Positions 8,403-17,251 of a stretch of 64,000 nt of DNA are shown in pieces; within the stretch, counting starts at the first letter, position 1; the number at the start of each line of letters is the position of its first letter. Under the pieces are notes generated by a model. It was not told the DNA's origin, did not search any database, and was given only the letters and a program-made list of their open reading frames with translations. Source of the DNA: Streptomyces sp. WMMC940 (GTDB taxonomy: Bacteria > Actinomycetota > Actinomycetes > Streptomycetales > Streptomycetaceae); assembly GCF_027460265.1 (NCBI RefSeq), contig NZ_JAPZBC010000001.1, positions 5,064,001-5,128,000 of the forward strand, given 5' to 3'. The position numbers and the translations under genes are program-made.

Positions 8403-9371
8403 ATGACCTGGTTGATCACCGGTGGCGCCGGCTTCATCGGATCGCACGTGGTGAAGGCGATGACGGAGGGCGGCGAGCGCGTCGTCGTCCTCGACGACCT
8501 GAGCACGGGCCGCGCCGAGCGGCTGCCCTCCGGGGTACCGCTGGAGATCGGTACCGTCCTCGACCGCGACGCCGTCGACCGCGTCCTGCGCGACCACGCC
8601 GTCACCGGCATCGTGCACATCGCGGGCAAGAAGCAGGTGGCCGAGTCGGTCGCGAAGCCGCTCCACTACTACCGGGAGAACGTGGAGGGCATGCGGGTCC
8701 TCCTCGACGCGGCGGTCGCCGCCGGGGTGGGCCGCTTCCTGTTCTCGTCCTCCGCGGCCGTCTACGGCATGCCCGACGTCGACCTCGTCACCGAGGACAC
8801 GCCGTGCGCGCCCATCAACCCGTACGGCGAGACGAAGCTCGCCGGTGAGTGGCTGGTCACGGCCGTCGGCAGGGTCCACCCCGTCGCAACCGCCTCGCTG
8901 CGCTACTTCAACGTCGCCGGCGCGGCCACGCCCGAGCTCGGCGACGACGGCGTCTTCAACCTCGTCCCGATGGTGTTCGAGCGGCTCACGTCCGGCGAAG
9001 CGCCGCGGATCTTCGGTGACGACTACCCGACGCCGGACGGCACCTGCATCCGCGACTACATCCACGTCGAGGACATCGCCTCCGCCCATGTCGCTGCGGC
9101 ACGCCGGCTCGCCGCCGACCCGGACGCCCGGCTGATCCTCAACATCGGCCGCGGCGAGGGCGTCTCGGTCGCCGACATGGTGGGGATCATCCAGGACGTC
9201 ACCGGTCTCGAGGGCGTCAAGCCCGAGGTCACGGACCGCCGGCCGGGCGACCCCGCCCGGGTCGTCGCCTCGGCCGACCGCATCCGCGAGGAGCTGGGCT
9301 GGAGCGCGCACCACGAGGTTCGGGAGATGGTCGAGTCGGCGTGGGCGGGCTGGCAGCTGCGCCACCCCTAG
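8403..9371 (+). CDS. galE: UDP-glucose/UDP-GlcNAc 4-epimerase
   Basis: 322-aa extended short-chain dehydrogenase/reductase. TGGAGFIGSH at residues 6-15 binds NAD, SSSAAVYG carries the catalytic Ser, and YGETK supplies Tyr141 and Lys145. DGTCIRDYIHVED is the GalE C-terminal signature. ATG at 8403 follows AGGAAGG; an upstream in-frame extension overlaps the previous gene and has no support. It would supply UDP-Gal or UDP-GalNAc as the neutral sugar of the cluster's polymer. Glucose versus GlcNAc preference cannot be read from the sequence. It is the last rightward gene and ends at a bidirectional terminator facing the convergent glycosyltransferases. Confidence 0.88.
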   Translation: MTWLITGGAGFIGSHVVKAMTEGGERVVVLDDLSTGRAERLPSGVPLEIGTVLDRDAVDRVLRDHAVTGIVHIAGKKQVAESVAKPLHYYRENVEGMRVLLDAAVAAGVGRFLFSSSAAVYGMPDVDLVTEDTPCAPINPYGETKLAGEWLVTAVGRVHPVATASLRYFNVAGAATPELGDDGVFNLVPMVFERLTSGEAPRIFGDDYPTPDGTCIRDYIHVEDIASAHVAAARRLAADPDARLILNIGRGEGVSVADMVGIIQDVTGLEGVKPEVTDRRPGDPARVVASADRIREELGWSAHHEVREMVESAWAGWQLRHP

Positions 9372-9443
9372 CCGCGTGCGGCGGGCGGGCAGCGCTGCCG
9401 AAGGCACGCGGGCGGCACGCCGGCGAGGAGCACGAGGGCGAAG

Positions 9444-9477
9444 GGAAGGGCCCCGGGACGAGTCCCGGGGCCCTTCC
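9444..9477. terminator. Bidirectional terminator between convergent genes
   Basis: Perfect 16-bp stem 9444-9459 with 9462-9477 around a 2-nt centre, between the galE stop (9371) and the opposing glycosyltransferase stop (9492). Confidence 0.85.
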
Positions 9478-9491
9478 TCGATTCGCTCTCT

Positions 9492-11627
9492 CTACCGGTC
9501 CTCGAGGAACAGCTTCTCGAAGTGCTTGCGTACCACGGGCCAGTCCCACGCGGACAGCGCGTGCTCGGCCGCCAGCTTGCCCGCGTTCCGCCACGCCTCC
9601 TCGGTGGCCGTGGCCTCCAGGATCCGCCTCGCGGCCTCCTCGGGGGAGCCGACGACCCAGCCCTCGGGGTAGAGGGTCCTGGCGCTGTTGGGCTTGCCGG
9701 CGTAGAACGGCCAGTCGCGGACGACCGGGACGGCGGCGCTCGCCGCGCCCTCCATCAGGCCCACGTGGCAGCCCTCGCGGACCGAGGAACTGATGATGGT
9801 GCCGATCTCCTGGAGCTTGGACGGAACGTCGTCCGTCGGGCCCAGCCGGACCACGGCGCCCGACTCCTCCAGAGGAGCCAGCTCCTTCTCGAACTCGCGG
9901 CGGTACTCGCGCGTCGCCCGGCTCGTCTTCGGGTCCATGTCCCCGCCGACCAGGATCAGCCGGTAGCGCTCGTCGTGGCGGCGCACCCGCTCCAGTACGT
10001 CCACGGCCCACTTCGGGTCCTTGGCGACCTGGCTTATCCCGATCAGACCCAGGTTGAACCGGGCCTCGGCGGGCTTCGGCCGGGCGAAGCCGGACAGGTC
10101 CATCGCGTTGTCGACGATGTGGAAGCGAGGTGCCCGGTCGCCGCGCAGCTGCGGGACCAGCGACACGGCCAGGTCCTTCACGTGCGGGGCGACGAAGACG
10201 AGGTCGTCGATCCGCGAGAAGTCCGTCATGTGCGGCCAGCGCGTGAACGCCTCGTAGCTGTGCAACCGGACCACGATCCGGGTGTCGCCCGGGTCGATGG
10301 TGGTGAGCATCCCCGCGGGGCCCACCGACCAGTCCAGGAAGACCGTGTCGGCCCAGTCGAGGTACGGGCGGAACAGCCGCTCCACCTCTTCCTGGTAGTC
10401 GCTGGTGCCGCCGGACAGCCGGTCCTCCAGCATCCGCCGGCCCGCCCAGGCGATCCGCTTCAGGTGCTTCGACGCGGCCAGGTCCAGGAACCGCAGCTCG
10501 ACGCCGGGGTGGTCGCCGAAGTGGTCCAGGACGTGGTGCAGGAAGTTGTCGTTGGCGCTGGTGGTGACCAGCAGCCGCAGCGGACGGTCCGTGGGCGCCT
10601 TCCTGTACGGCGTCCTCCGGCCCTGCGGGCGGCTCAGCGCCTGCATCGCCTTGGAGCGGTACAGCGGGGCGACGAAGCCCTCCGCGTCCTTCGCCAGCGG
10701 CGAGGACAGCTGGTCGATGTGCAGCACCCGGTGGAAGCCCAGGAACAGCGCACGGTCCAGCGCCGTGGCCGCCTGCTCCGTGCGGCCGGCGGTGAACTCC
10801 CGGTCCGCGAAGGCGAGCTGGGCCGCAACCGCCTTGCCGAGATGACGCGGGCTGAGGCCCTTGGTGATCTCCTTCATCACGCCCTCGTCGAGGAGCTGCG
10901 CCTTGAGCCCGAGGTCCGGGATCTTCGACGCGGCATCGGCGAGCGCTATGGCGGCGCCGCTCGTACGGCCCGCCCACTGCATGCCCTCCGCGACATAGCG
11001 GGAGGTCGCGGCACGCACCCTGGTCGGCACACCGGGGGCGGTGACGGCGGTGCGCCACAGCCGGGCACCGACGGTGGAGCGCATCACGGGACGAGCCGTC
11101 GCGGTACGCATCACCGCGGCCGGCAGCCCGTCCACGGACCGGCGGACATCGCGGGCGACGGCGTCCAGCGGCGGGATGACCGAACGGCGCTGCACGCTGC
11201 CGCCCTGGGACGTCAGGCCCTCGACGGCCTTCAGGCCGGGCGCGAGCCCGAACATGGCGGCGGCGCTGCGGTTGTACTGGGCCAGCCGCCACACGGTGTA
11301 CACGGCGCCCGGGTCGAGAGCGACCATGACGTCGGCCTTGCGGGCGCGCTCGCGCAGCCACGAGTCGCGCTTGGACTGCATCCACACCCGCATGCCCAGC
11401 GGGGACGTGCGCGCCTTGCGCCGCAGGGCCTGGCTGCGGTGCGCGACGCTCCGCGGCAGCTGGTGCAGCCCGGTCAGCTCCAGCGCGGCGACCTCCTCGG
11501 CGGAGGACTCCAGGTGGAACGTGGCCGCGAGGTGCACCCGCGCGCCCAGGGCGTTGAACTTGCGCACCGAGTCGGCGAGCACGCCGAACTGCGGCTTGGC
11601 AGCGGCGACGAACAGGACTTCGGTCAC
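9492..11627 (-). CDS. Large GT4-like glycosyltransferase
   Basis: 711 aa. The C-terminal half (about residues 340-711) has GT-B glycosyltransferase features: LVTTSANDNFLHH, a central RFNLGLIGISQVAKDPK before the nucleotide-sugar domain, and SSSVREGCHVGLMEGAASA, the region that in family 4 carries the conserved Glu-x7-Glu. The N-terminal 330 residues are not recognised; they begin with a Rossmann-like strand (EVLFVAAAKPQF). GTG start overlaps the upstream gene stop by 4 nt, so the two glycosyltransferases are co-translated. Probably a cytoplasmic enzyme assembling the glycopolymer repeat; the large unique N-terminal half could be a second transferase or acceptor-binding module. Donor and acceptor unknown. 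Confidence 0.75.
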   Translation of the reverse strand: MTEVLFVAAAKPQFGVLADSVRKFNALGARVHLAATFHLESSAEEVAALELTGLHQLPRSVAHRSQALRRKARTSPLGMRVWMQSKRDSWLRERARKADVMVALDPGAVYTVWRLAQYNRSAAAMFGLAPGLKAVEGLTSQGGSVQRRSVIPPLDAVARDVRRSVDGLPAAVMRTATARPVMRSTVGARLWRTAVTAPGVPTRVRAATSRYVAEGMQWAGRTSGAAIALADAASKIPDLGLKAQLLDEGVMKEITKGLSPRHLGKAVAAQLAFADREFTAGRTEQAATALDRALFLGFHRVLHIDQLSSPLAKDAEGFVAPLYRSKAMQALSRPQGRRTPYRKAPTDRPLRLLVTTSANDNFLHHVLDHFGDHPGVELRFLDLAASKHLKRIAWAGRRMLEDRLSGGTSDYQEEVERLFRPYLDWADTVFLDWSVGPAGMLTTIDPGDTRIVVRLHSYEAFTRWPHMTDFSRIDDLVFVAPHVKDLAVSLVPQLRGDRAPRFHIVDNAMDLSGFARPKPAEARFNLGLIGISQVAKDPKWAVDVLERVRRHDERYRLILVGGDMDPKTSRATREYRREFEKELAPLEESGAVVRLGPTDDVPSKLQEIGTIISSSVREGCHVGLMEGAASAAVPVVRDWPFYAGKPNSARTLYPEGWVVGSPEEAARRILEATATEEAWRNAGKLAAEHALSAWDWPVVRKHFEKLFLEDR

Positions 11628-13093
11628 GGGGTGGGTCCTCCGGCGACGGTCGACTTCTCGGCGAGGGGCGCCACGTCCCCGGTGCCCGGCGCGGCGGCCG
11701 GGGTGCCGGCGGGCTCGACGTCCCGCGCGCCCGGTGCGGCGTACTTCGCCGTGAAGTCCTCGACGAGGTTCTTCACGGCCACGGTCATCAGCGCCTCACG
11801 GGTGAACTGGTCCGCGTGGGCCATGGCCTCGGCGTGCACCTCGTCGCTGGTCTCCACCGCCATGTGGGCGGCCCGGACGAACGACTCGGTCAGGCCCTCC
11901 TCGTCGATGCCGACGGCCCCCGTCCACAGCGGGTGCCCGCTCAGCACGTTCGACGCGTCGTGCTCCACGACGTGTGCCGACACGATCGGCAGACCGGTGG
12001 CCATGTACTCGTACACCTTGCCGGAGGTGACGTAGCGGCCGCCGATCAGGATCAGCACCATGGCGTCCCAGCCGGAGTAGATCGACGCGACCTCGGCCTT
12101 GGCCGCGGGGCCGCCGAAGTGGACGCCGTCGGCCTCGGCCTGCTTGAGGATCTCGGTGTGCCGGTTGGCCTCCCGGCCGGCACCGTTGCCGATGTGACCA
12201 CGCACCTCGAAGCGGGCGTTGGCCAGCAGTGGCTCCTTCTCCCGCGCCGCCTTCCAGGCGTTCAGCACCGTCTCCAGGTGCTGCGGGGTGAAGTTGACCG
12301 TGCCGAGGTAGCCGAAGACCAGCCCGGACTCGGGGTCCGGGGCGTGGGCGCGGCCCGGGGAGCTGTCGGCGTCGTAGCCGTTGCGCACGACGTGGACGCG
12401 GTCGGCGAAGTCGGGGTAGCGCTTGCGGTAGTGGTCGGCGATGGGGTCGTTGACCACCCACAGGGAGAGGGCCTCGTCGAGGATCCTCCGCTCCCAGCGG
12501 CCCTCCTCGGAGTCGGGCCCGAAGGCCTCGACGCCCTCGATGACGTCGATGGACCAGCCGTCGCGGAAGTCCACCGCGTACGGGACCCGCTTCTCCTCCC
12601 ACAGCTTCCAGGCCGCGGCGAGGTTCACGTACGGCACACAGCTGGCGAGCAGCAGATCGGCCGGGTGCTCCTCGTGGATGCGCAGGACCGCCTGCTCCAG
12701 GTCGGTGCGCCACTCCCCGAAGTTGGGCTCGGGGAACGGCTTCATCTGGCGGCGGCGGAGCTTGGCGACCCAGCCGTTGGGGTTGAGCGCGCGGGCCTCG
12801 TCGTAGAGGCGGATGTCCGTCTCGAGATCCTCGCGCGCCAGGGGCAGCTCGACGATCTTGACCTTGGGGTCGACCTGGTCCAGCAGGGTGAGGTCGACGC
12901 CTGAGTCCCGCTCCCAGGACTCCTGGGCGACGTTGACGACGGTCACGTCCCAGCCCACGTTGATGAACTGGTTCGCGGTCTCGCGCATGCGGTAGGCCGA
13001 GCTCTTGGCGGCCGGCGGGAACCCGATGGCGAGGTAGATCACATGAGGCCGCTTGCCTTCGGCGGGCAGCCCGGACCCGGGAGACGCTGACAT
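11624..13093 (-). CDS. GT4-family glycosyltransferase
   Basis: 489 aa, GT-B fold. The N-terminal domain begins VIYLAIGFPPAAKSSAYR and contains FRDGWSIDV; the C-terminal domain has the strand LVFGYLGTVNF and SGKVYEYMATGLPIVSAH, the conserved donor-binding Glu region. I start at ATG 13093, where homology begins; an in-frame TTG further upstream (13234) lies inside the neighbouring epimerase gene. No Shine-Dalgarno sequence is visible; instead TAGCGT lies 8 nt before the ATG, so the mRNA may be leaderless. The last ~35 residues are Pro/Ala-rich. It overlaps the next glycosyltransferase by GTGA. Confidence 0.8.
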   Translation of the reverse strand: MSASPGSGLPAEGKRPHVIYLAIGFPPAAKSSAYRMRETANQFINVGWDVTVVNVAQESWERDSGVDLTLLDQVDPKVKIVELPLAREDLETDIRLYDEARALNPNGWVAKLRRRQMKPFPEPNFGEWRTDLEQAVLRIHEEHPADLLLASCVPYVNLAAAWKLWEEKRVPYAVDFRDGWSIDVIEGVEAFGPDSEEGRWERRILDEALSLWVVNDPIADHYRKRYPDFADRVHVVRNGYDADSSPGRAHAPDPESGLVFGYLGTVNFTPQHLETVLNAWKAAREKEPLLANARFEVRGHIGNGAGREANRHTEILKQAEADGVHFGGPAAKAEVASIYSGWDAMVLILIGGRYVTSGKVYEYMATGLPIVSAHVVEHDASNVLSGHPLWTGAVGIDEEGLTESFVRAAHMAVETSDEVHAEAMAHADQFTREALMTVAVKNLVEDFTAKYAAPGARDVEPAGTPAAAPGTGDVAPLAEKSTVAGGPTP

Positions 13094-13101
13094 AGTCGGT
13101 G

Positions 13102-13107
13102 ACGCTA
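13102..13107 (-). promoter_or_regulatory. Candidate -10 box, leaderless start
   Basis: TAGCGT on the minus strand, 8 nt upstream of the ATG at 13093, in the 94-nt gap after the 2-epimerase gene. No convincing -35. It would give a near-leaderless transcript for the two glycosyltransferases. Confidence 0.35.
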
Positions 13108-13187
13108 GCACGGTGACATGTACGGATTCGGGCCACCTGGTCGCCGCGTCGCCCGTCGCGGGCGCGCGGCGCGGGGCCTCTTCTCCG

Positions 13188-14291
13188 TCACGCGTGCCGG
13201 CTGCCCCCCTTCCACTCTTCCATGATCCGGACAACGTTCTGGGCGGCCCGGCCGTCGCCGTAAGGGGCGCCGGGGTCGGCGGTCGGCACGGCGCGGGTCA
13301 CCGTCGCGGCCCACTCCTCGGGGGAGAGGGCGTGCGGGTCGGGAACAAGGACGTTCCAGCCCGTCTCGACGGTTTCCACCCACTCGGTCTCGGGGCGGAC
13401 CGTGGTGCAGATGCGCTCCAGCAGGAAGGCCTCCTTCTGCAGACCGCCGGAGTCCGTGACCACACCGGTGGAAGCGAGCACGGCGGCGACCAGACCCGCG
13501 TACGGCAGCGGCCGGCCGACGTGCACGCTGCCCTGGGCCAGGTTGATGCCGTGCGCCTCGGCGCGGGCGACCAGACGCGGGTGGGCGAGCAGCGCCACGG
13601 GGACCGGCAGCTTCGCCATCGACTCCAGGATGGCGGAGAGCCGCTCGGGGTCGTCCGTGTTGTCCGGGCGGTGCAGCGTCGCCAGCAGGAACGGCTGCGA
13701 CGGGTCGATGCCCTCGGGCAGCGCCGGAGCGGGGTGCTCGCCGGCCCGCACGGCGTCCCGGATCCGCAGGCAGATGTCGACCATGACGTCGCCGGCGAGC
13801 CGGGCCCGGTCGGCGAGGCCCTCGCCCGCGAGGTGGCGCATGGCCTCCTCGGTCGGGGCGAGCAGCAGGTCGGCGCAGTGGTCGGTGAGGACGCGGTTGT
13901 GCTCCTCCGGCATCCGCCGGTTGAAGGAGCGCAGGCCCGCCTCGAGGTGCGCCACCGGGAGGTGCATCTTCACGGCCGAGAGCGCGCCGGCGATCGTGCT
14001 GTTGGTGTCGCCGTACACGAGGACCCAGTCCGGCTTCTCGCGTTCCAGGACCGGGTCCAGGGCGGAGAGCACGGAACCCGTCTGCACACCGTGGCTGCCG
14101 GAGCCCACGCCGAGGTGCACGTCGGGGTCCGGGATGCCCAGGCCGTCGAAGAAGACGTCGGAGAGGTCGGCGTCGTAGTGCTGCCCGGTGTGCACGATGA
14201 AGTGCTCGTGCTCGGTCTCCGCGAACGCCGCCGCGATGGGGGCGAGCTTCACCAATTGCGGACGGGCTCCGACGATGCTGATGACTTTCAC
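13188..14291 (-). CDS. UDP-GlcNAc(3NAc)A 2-epimerase (WbpI/WecB family)
   Basis: 367-aa non-hydrolysing UDP-sugar 2-epimerase. Family motifs: IVGARPQ at the N-terminus, HTGQHYD, VYGDTNST, HLEAGLRS, ATLHRPDNTDD and VTDSGGLQKEAFLL. The stretch LRSFNRRMPEE followed by NRVLTDH is the version found in WbpI (acting on the diacetamido-glucuronate) rather than the TGNKYSPYPEE version of ordinary WecB/MnaA, so I favour conversion of UDP-GlcNAc(3NAc)A to UDP-ManNAc(3NAc)A. GTG start with AAGAAGAG upstream. Part of a leftward series of mostly separately terminated genes. Confidence 0.85.
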   Translation of the reverse strand: MKVISIVGARPQLVKLAPIAAAFAETEHEHFIVHTGQHYDADLSDVFFDGLGIPDPDVHLGVGSGSHGVQTGSVLSALDPVLEREKPDWVLVYGDTNSTIAGALSAVKMHLPVAHLEAGLRSFNRRMPEEHNRVLTDHCADLLLAPTEEAMRHLAGEGLADRARLAGDVMVDICLRIRDAVRAGEHPAPALPEGIDPSQPFLLATLHRPDNTDDPERLSAILESMAKLPVPVALLAHPRLVARAEAHGINLAQGSVHVGRPLPYAGLVAAVLASTGVVTDSGGLQKEAFLLERICTTVRPETEWVETVETGWNVLVPDPHALSPEEWAATVTRAVPTADPGAPYGDGRAAQNVVRIMEEWKGGSRHA

Positions 14292-14509
14292 TGAGCACTC
14301 TTCTTCTTGGTCAGGGCGTGGGCAGGCGTGTCACGGTCTCACACTGCTCGTAATGGTAGGCAATCAGGACACTGACCAGGCCCAGGGCCGTGGGACCGCA
14401 CCGGGCGGAGGCCGTGTGCATGCAAAGGTCAGAACGCCCCCGGCGATCATCGAAGCGACCGCATAACGATTTCGTGAAGCGTGTGCGTAATTCAGGCGAA
14501 AACGGGTCA

Positions 14510-14543
14510 CCCGGGACCGTCCGCTCCGGCGGCCGGTCCCGGG
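14510..14543 (-). terminator. Terminator after C5-epimerase gene 1
   Basis: 9-bp stem CCCGGGACC/GGTCCCGGG (14510-14518, 14535-14543), 16-nt loop, 20 nt beyond the stop at 14563 on the minus strand. The remaining 14292-14509 stretch has no gene; it must hold the promoter of the 2-epimerase gene, which I could not pinpoint. Confidence 0.65.
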
Positions 14544-14562
14544 CGGCCGGGCGGAGCGGCGC

Positions 14563-16305
14563 TCAGTGTCCGTCGGTGACGACGTCCCCGGCGTACACCC
14601 AGTAGCCCTTGAGGGCCCCGGAGGAGATCCGGCACATCGGTCGGCCGTTCACGACCGACCGCCGGTCGAAAGGTGCTCCGGAGGGTTTGTCGAACGTCAC
14701 GGTCCGGGTGGCGGTGACACCGCGGTCCCGGCCGTAGCGGTGGCAGGTCACCTTGCCGCCCGCGGGGAAGGACAGCGTCCGGCCGGGCCGGTACTCGGTG
14801 GCGAGGTACTCCCCGAGCAGGTAGCACCTGGGGTAGGACTCGCCGGCCCACCAGCCGGCGTAGGGGCCCGAGTCGATCCGGTAGGCCACCCCGCGTTCCT
14901 TGATCCGGCGGCGGCGGTTCGCGGTGGCCCGGCTGGTGCGGGGCAGGCTGACGGTCCTGCGCGCGAGTTCGGCGTCACCCTTCGACGCGACGAAGTCGCC
15001 CTCCGTGTCGGTGTCGTAGCGGTACAGCGTGTGCGTGCCGGCCGCGAGGACGACGGGCGAGCCCTCCGGCAGGAAGCCCGACGGGTGGTCGTCCGTGAGC
15101 AGATCGCTCATGTGGGCGAAGCGCGGACTGCCGGTCTGCCAGTGCAGCTGCCGGTACAGATCGATGTGGTGCTGGTGGTACGAGGGCGTCGGAATCCGGT
15201 GCGTCAGGCAGTAGTACGAGGCCCAGCGCGGGTTGCGCAGGGTGGGGAAGTAGTGGTCGACCGTGGAGCACGCCCCGTCGTACAGGCGGGCCGCCAGCGC
15301 GTTGCCCGTCATCCGGGCGTAGTCCCACAGCCCGAACATGGCGAAGATCATGCCGTTGTACGTGCGGTCCGACGTGCCGGGCGCGTCGACCGGGTACTCC
15401 TGGATCCACAGATAGCCCGCGGCGTCCTTGTTCACCACCCACGGGTCGCCGTCGTCCCCGCGCAGCAGCGATGCGAACGCCCCGTCGGCGGCGGTCCGGT
15501 ACAGCGCGCGCTCCTCCGGCGTGACCCCGTCGAGCAGGGACAGCTGCACGAAGAGGCTGATCGCCTCGCCCTGCGCCATCCCCGAGTACCAGGGGGCCCG
15601 GTAGGAGATGCCGCTGTGGGTGCCGTGCGTGAAGTCGAACGGGTACGGGAAGTACCACGCCCCCCTCGCCTCGACCCGGGTGTCGATCAGGCGTTTCGCC
15701 TGGGCCTTGGCGCGCCTCAGGTACAGCGCCCGGCGGTCCGGGTCCTCGGCGGTGCGGTACGCGGCGGCACAGCCGAGGCCGAACTGGATCTGGGTGACGG
15801 GCTGGTCGTACCCCGGGGCCGACCTGTTCGGGCGGTACATGATGACCCCGTCGCGGTCGAGATAGGTGTGCGTGGTGTCCGGCGTGACGCCGGACCAGGG
15901 CGTCGGCCGGTTGCGCCAGGGCCGCATCCGCTCCGGTGGATCCACCGCGCTGTATCCGCTGCTGTGGAAGGTGAACGGGAGGGCGTCGGGGACCGCGGCG
16001 CGTACGGCCGCCCGGACGGGCGGGCCGTCCGCACGGGGGACGCGGACGGAGGGCGCGGGGGGAGTCACCTTTCCTCCCGAGAGCTGGTCGGGCAGGGGCG
16101 GGAGCGGCGGGAGCGTCGCCTTGGGGAGGGGCTGCGCCGGGGAGACGGCACCCGGGGCGGCCTGCGCCGCGTTCGCCCCGGCGCCGGCTCCCGTGAGGGC
16201 GACGCCGAGCGCGGTGCCGCCGGTGAGCCGGATGAACCGCCTGCGGTCCAGTGTGGAACCTTCCGGTGCGGAACGGTCCCGTCGGGTGCTGCCGCTCTCG
16301 GCCAT
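14563..16305 (-). CDS. Tat-exported D-glucuronyl C5-epimerase-family protein
   Basis: 580 aa. The N-terminus has a twin-arginine signal: DRRRFIRL (residues 20-27) then a Gly/Ala/Leu hydrophobic core and an Ala-rich cleavage region near residue 50, so the protein is exported folded. A Pro-rich linker follows. The catalytic region matches the D-glucuronyl C5-epimerase C-terminal family: APWYSGMAQGEAIS, YNGMIFAMFGLWDY and YYCLTHRI..SYHQHHIDLYRQLHW. The C-terminal ~130 residues carry two similar units (YRIDSGPYAGWWAGES and CRISSGALKGYWVYAG), perhaps a wall- or glycan-binding module. Start at 16305 chosen over in-frame GTG/ATG at 16383/16374 because it has a G-rich ribosome site and a normal Tat n-region. 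Family members invert C5 of uronic acids within a polymer (heparosan); here the likely target is the cluster's uronic-acid polymer. Activity is inference. Confidence 0.8.
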   Translation of the reverse strand: MAESGSTRRDRSAPEGSTLDRRRFIRLTGGTALGVALTGAGAGANAAQAAPGAVSPAQPLPKATLPPLPPLPDQLSGGKVTPPAPSVRVPRADGPPVRAAVRAAVPDALPFTFHSSGYSAVDPPERMRPWRNRPTPWSGVTPDTTHTYLDRDGVIMYRPNRSAPGYDQPVTQIQFGLGCAAAYRTAEDPDRRALYLRRAKAQAKRLIDTRVEARGAWYFPYPFDFTHGTHSGISYRAPWYSGMAQGEAISLFVQLSLLDGVTPEERALYRTAADGAFASLLRGDDGDPWVVNKDAAGYLWIQEYPVDAPGTSDRTYNGMIFAMFGLWDYARMTGNALAARLYDGACSTVDHYFPTLRNPRWASYYCLTHRIPTPSYHQHHIDLYRQLHWQTGSPRFAHMSDLLTDDHPSGFLPEGSPVVLAAGTHTLYRYDTDTEGDFVASKGDAELARRTVSLPRTSRATANRRRRIKERGVAYRIDSGPYAGWWAGESYPRCYLLGEYLATEYRPGRTLSFPAGGKVTCHRYGRDRGVTATRTVTFDKPSGAPFDRRSVVNGRPMCRISSGALKGYWVYAGDVVTDGH

Positions 16306-16390
16306 GCCTGAAGCCCCCAGGGGAAGATCGGCGATGGCTGCGGATCCTATGGGGACATTCCGGGCGGAAGTCATGACAGACACGCGAAAG

Positions 16391-16432
16391 CCGGGAGGCC
16401 GACTCGATCGGATGGCCGAGCCGGTCTCCCGG
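16391..16432 (-). terminator. Hairpin after acetyltransferase gene
   Basis: Imperfect stem CCGGGAGGCC/GGTCTCCCGG (16391-16400, 16423-16432; one mismatch) between the acetyltransferase stop (16520) and the next leftward gene. The 16306-16519 gap holds no other feature I recognise. Confidence 0.5.
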
Positions 16433-16519
16433 CGGTCACGCGGTTGCCGAGCGACGCGTCGCGCCGCCCCGGCCCGCGGGGGTGCACGCGGGGGCGGAGA
16501 GGCCCCGGACGGGCTCCGG

Positions 16520-17116
16520 TCAGCGCTCGGTGAGCACGCCGTCCTTCTCCTCGTACAGGGCGCCGGTCTGCGGGCACTCCCACACGCCCGGCTCGCCCTC
16601 GCGCTCGGTCAGCCGCACACCGGCCCGGCCGACCCAGCCGATCCGCCGCGCCGGAACTCCGACGACCAGGGCGAAGTCCGGCACGTCCTTCGTCACCACG
16701 GCACCGGCGGCGACCATCGACCAGCGGCCGATGCGGACGGGAGCGACACACACCGAACGCGCGCCGATCGAGGCACCGTCGGCGATCTCCACACCGACGG
16801 CCTCCCAGTCGCCGCCGCGCTTCTGCTTGCCCTCGGGGTCGACGGAACGCGGGTTGTGGTCGTTGGTGAGCACCACGGCGGGACCGATGAAGACGCCGTC
16901 ACCCAGCTCGGCCGGCTCGTACACCAGCGCGTAGTTCTGCAGCTTGCAGTTGTCGCCCATGCGCACGCCGGTGCCGACGTAAGCACCCCGGCCGATCACA
17001 CAGCCCTCGCCGAGGCGGGCGCCCTCGCGGATCTGCGCGAGATCCCACACGCTGCTGCCGGCGCCGATCTCGGCGGTCTCGTCGACCTGGGCGCTGGGCT
17101 GGACCCTGTAGTTCAC
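16520..17116 (-). CDS. UDP-sugar 3-N-acetyltransferase (WbpD/WlbB-like, left-handed beta-helix)
   Basis: 198 aa with hexapeptide repeats ([LIV]-G-x4) across residues ~10-150, the fold of trimeric acyl-CoA acetyltransferases. IGAGSSVWDLAQIREGA, IGRGAYVGTGV, NDHNPR and VVTKDVPDFALVVGVPAR are the features seen in WbpD/WlbB, which acetylates the 3-amino group of UDP-GlcNAc(3NH2)A with acetyl-CoA. The C-terminal tail ends in a short strand pair (VWECPQTGALYEE). GTG start with GGAAGG at correct spacing. It sits between the two C5-epimerase genes and completes the five-enzyme set (6-dehydrogenase, 3-dehydrogenase, aminotransferase, acetyltransferase, 2-epimerase). Confidence 0.88.
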   Translation of the reverse strand: MNYRVQPSAQVDETAEIGAGSSVWDLAQIREGARLGEGCVIGRGAYVGTGVRMGDNCKLQNYALVYEPAELGDGVFIGPAVVLTNDHNPRSVDPEGKQKRGGDWEAVGVEIADGASIGARSVCVAPVRIGRWSMVAAGAVVTKDVPDFALVVGVPARRIGWVGRAGVRLTEREGEPGVWECPQTGALYEEKDGVLTER

Positions 17117-17155
17117 TTCACTGCCTTCCGGTGTCTGGCTTCCGGCCGAGCATAC

Positions 17156-17195
17156 GGGCCGCCCGCCCCGGACGTGCGGCCGAGGCGGGCGGCCC
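17156..17195 (-). terminator. Terminator after C5-epimerase gene 2
   Basis: Perfect 12-bp stem (17156-17167 with 17184-17195), 16-nt loop, 57 nt past the stop at 17252 on the minus strand. Separates this gene from the acetyltransferase gene. Confidence 0.8.
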
Positions 17196-17251
17196 GCCTC
17201 GGCCGCTCACGCGACCCGCGACGGCAGGTGAAGGCGCCCTCCGGAGCGGTG

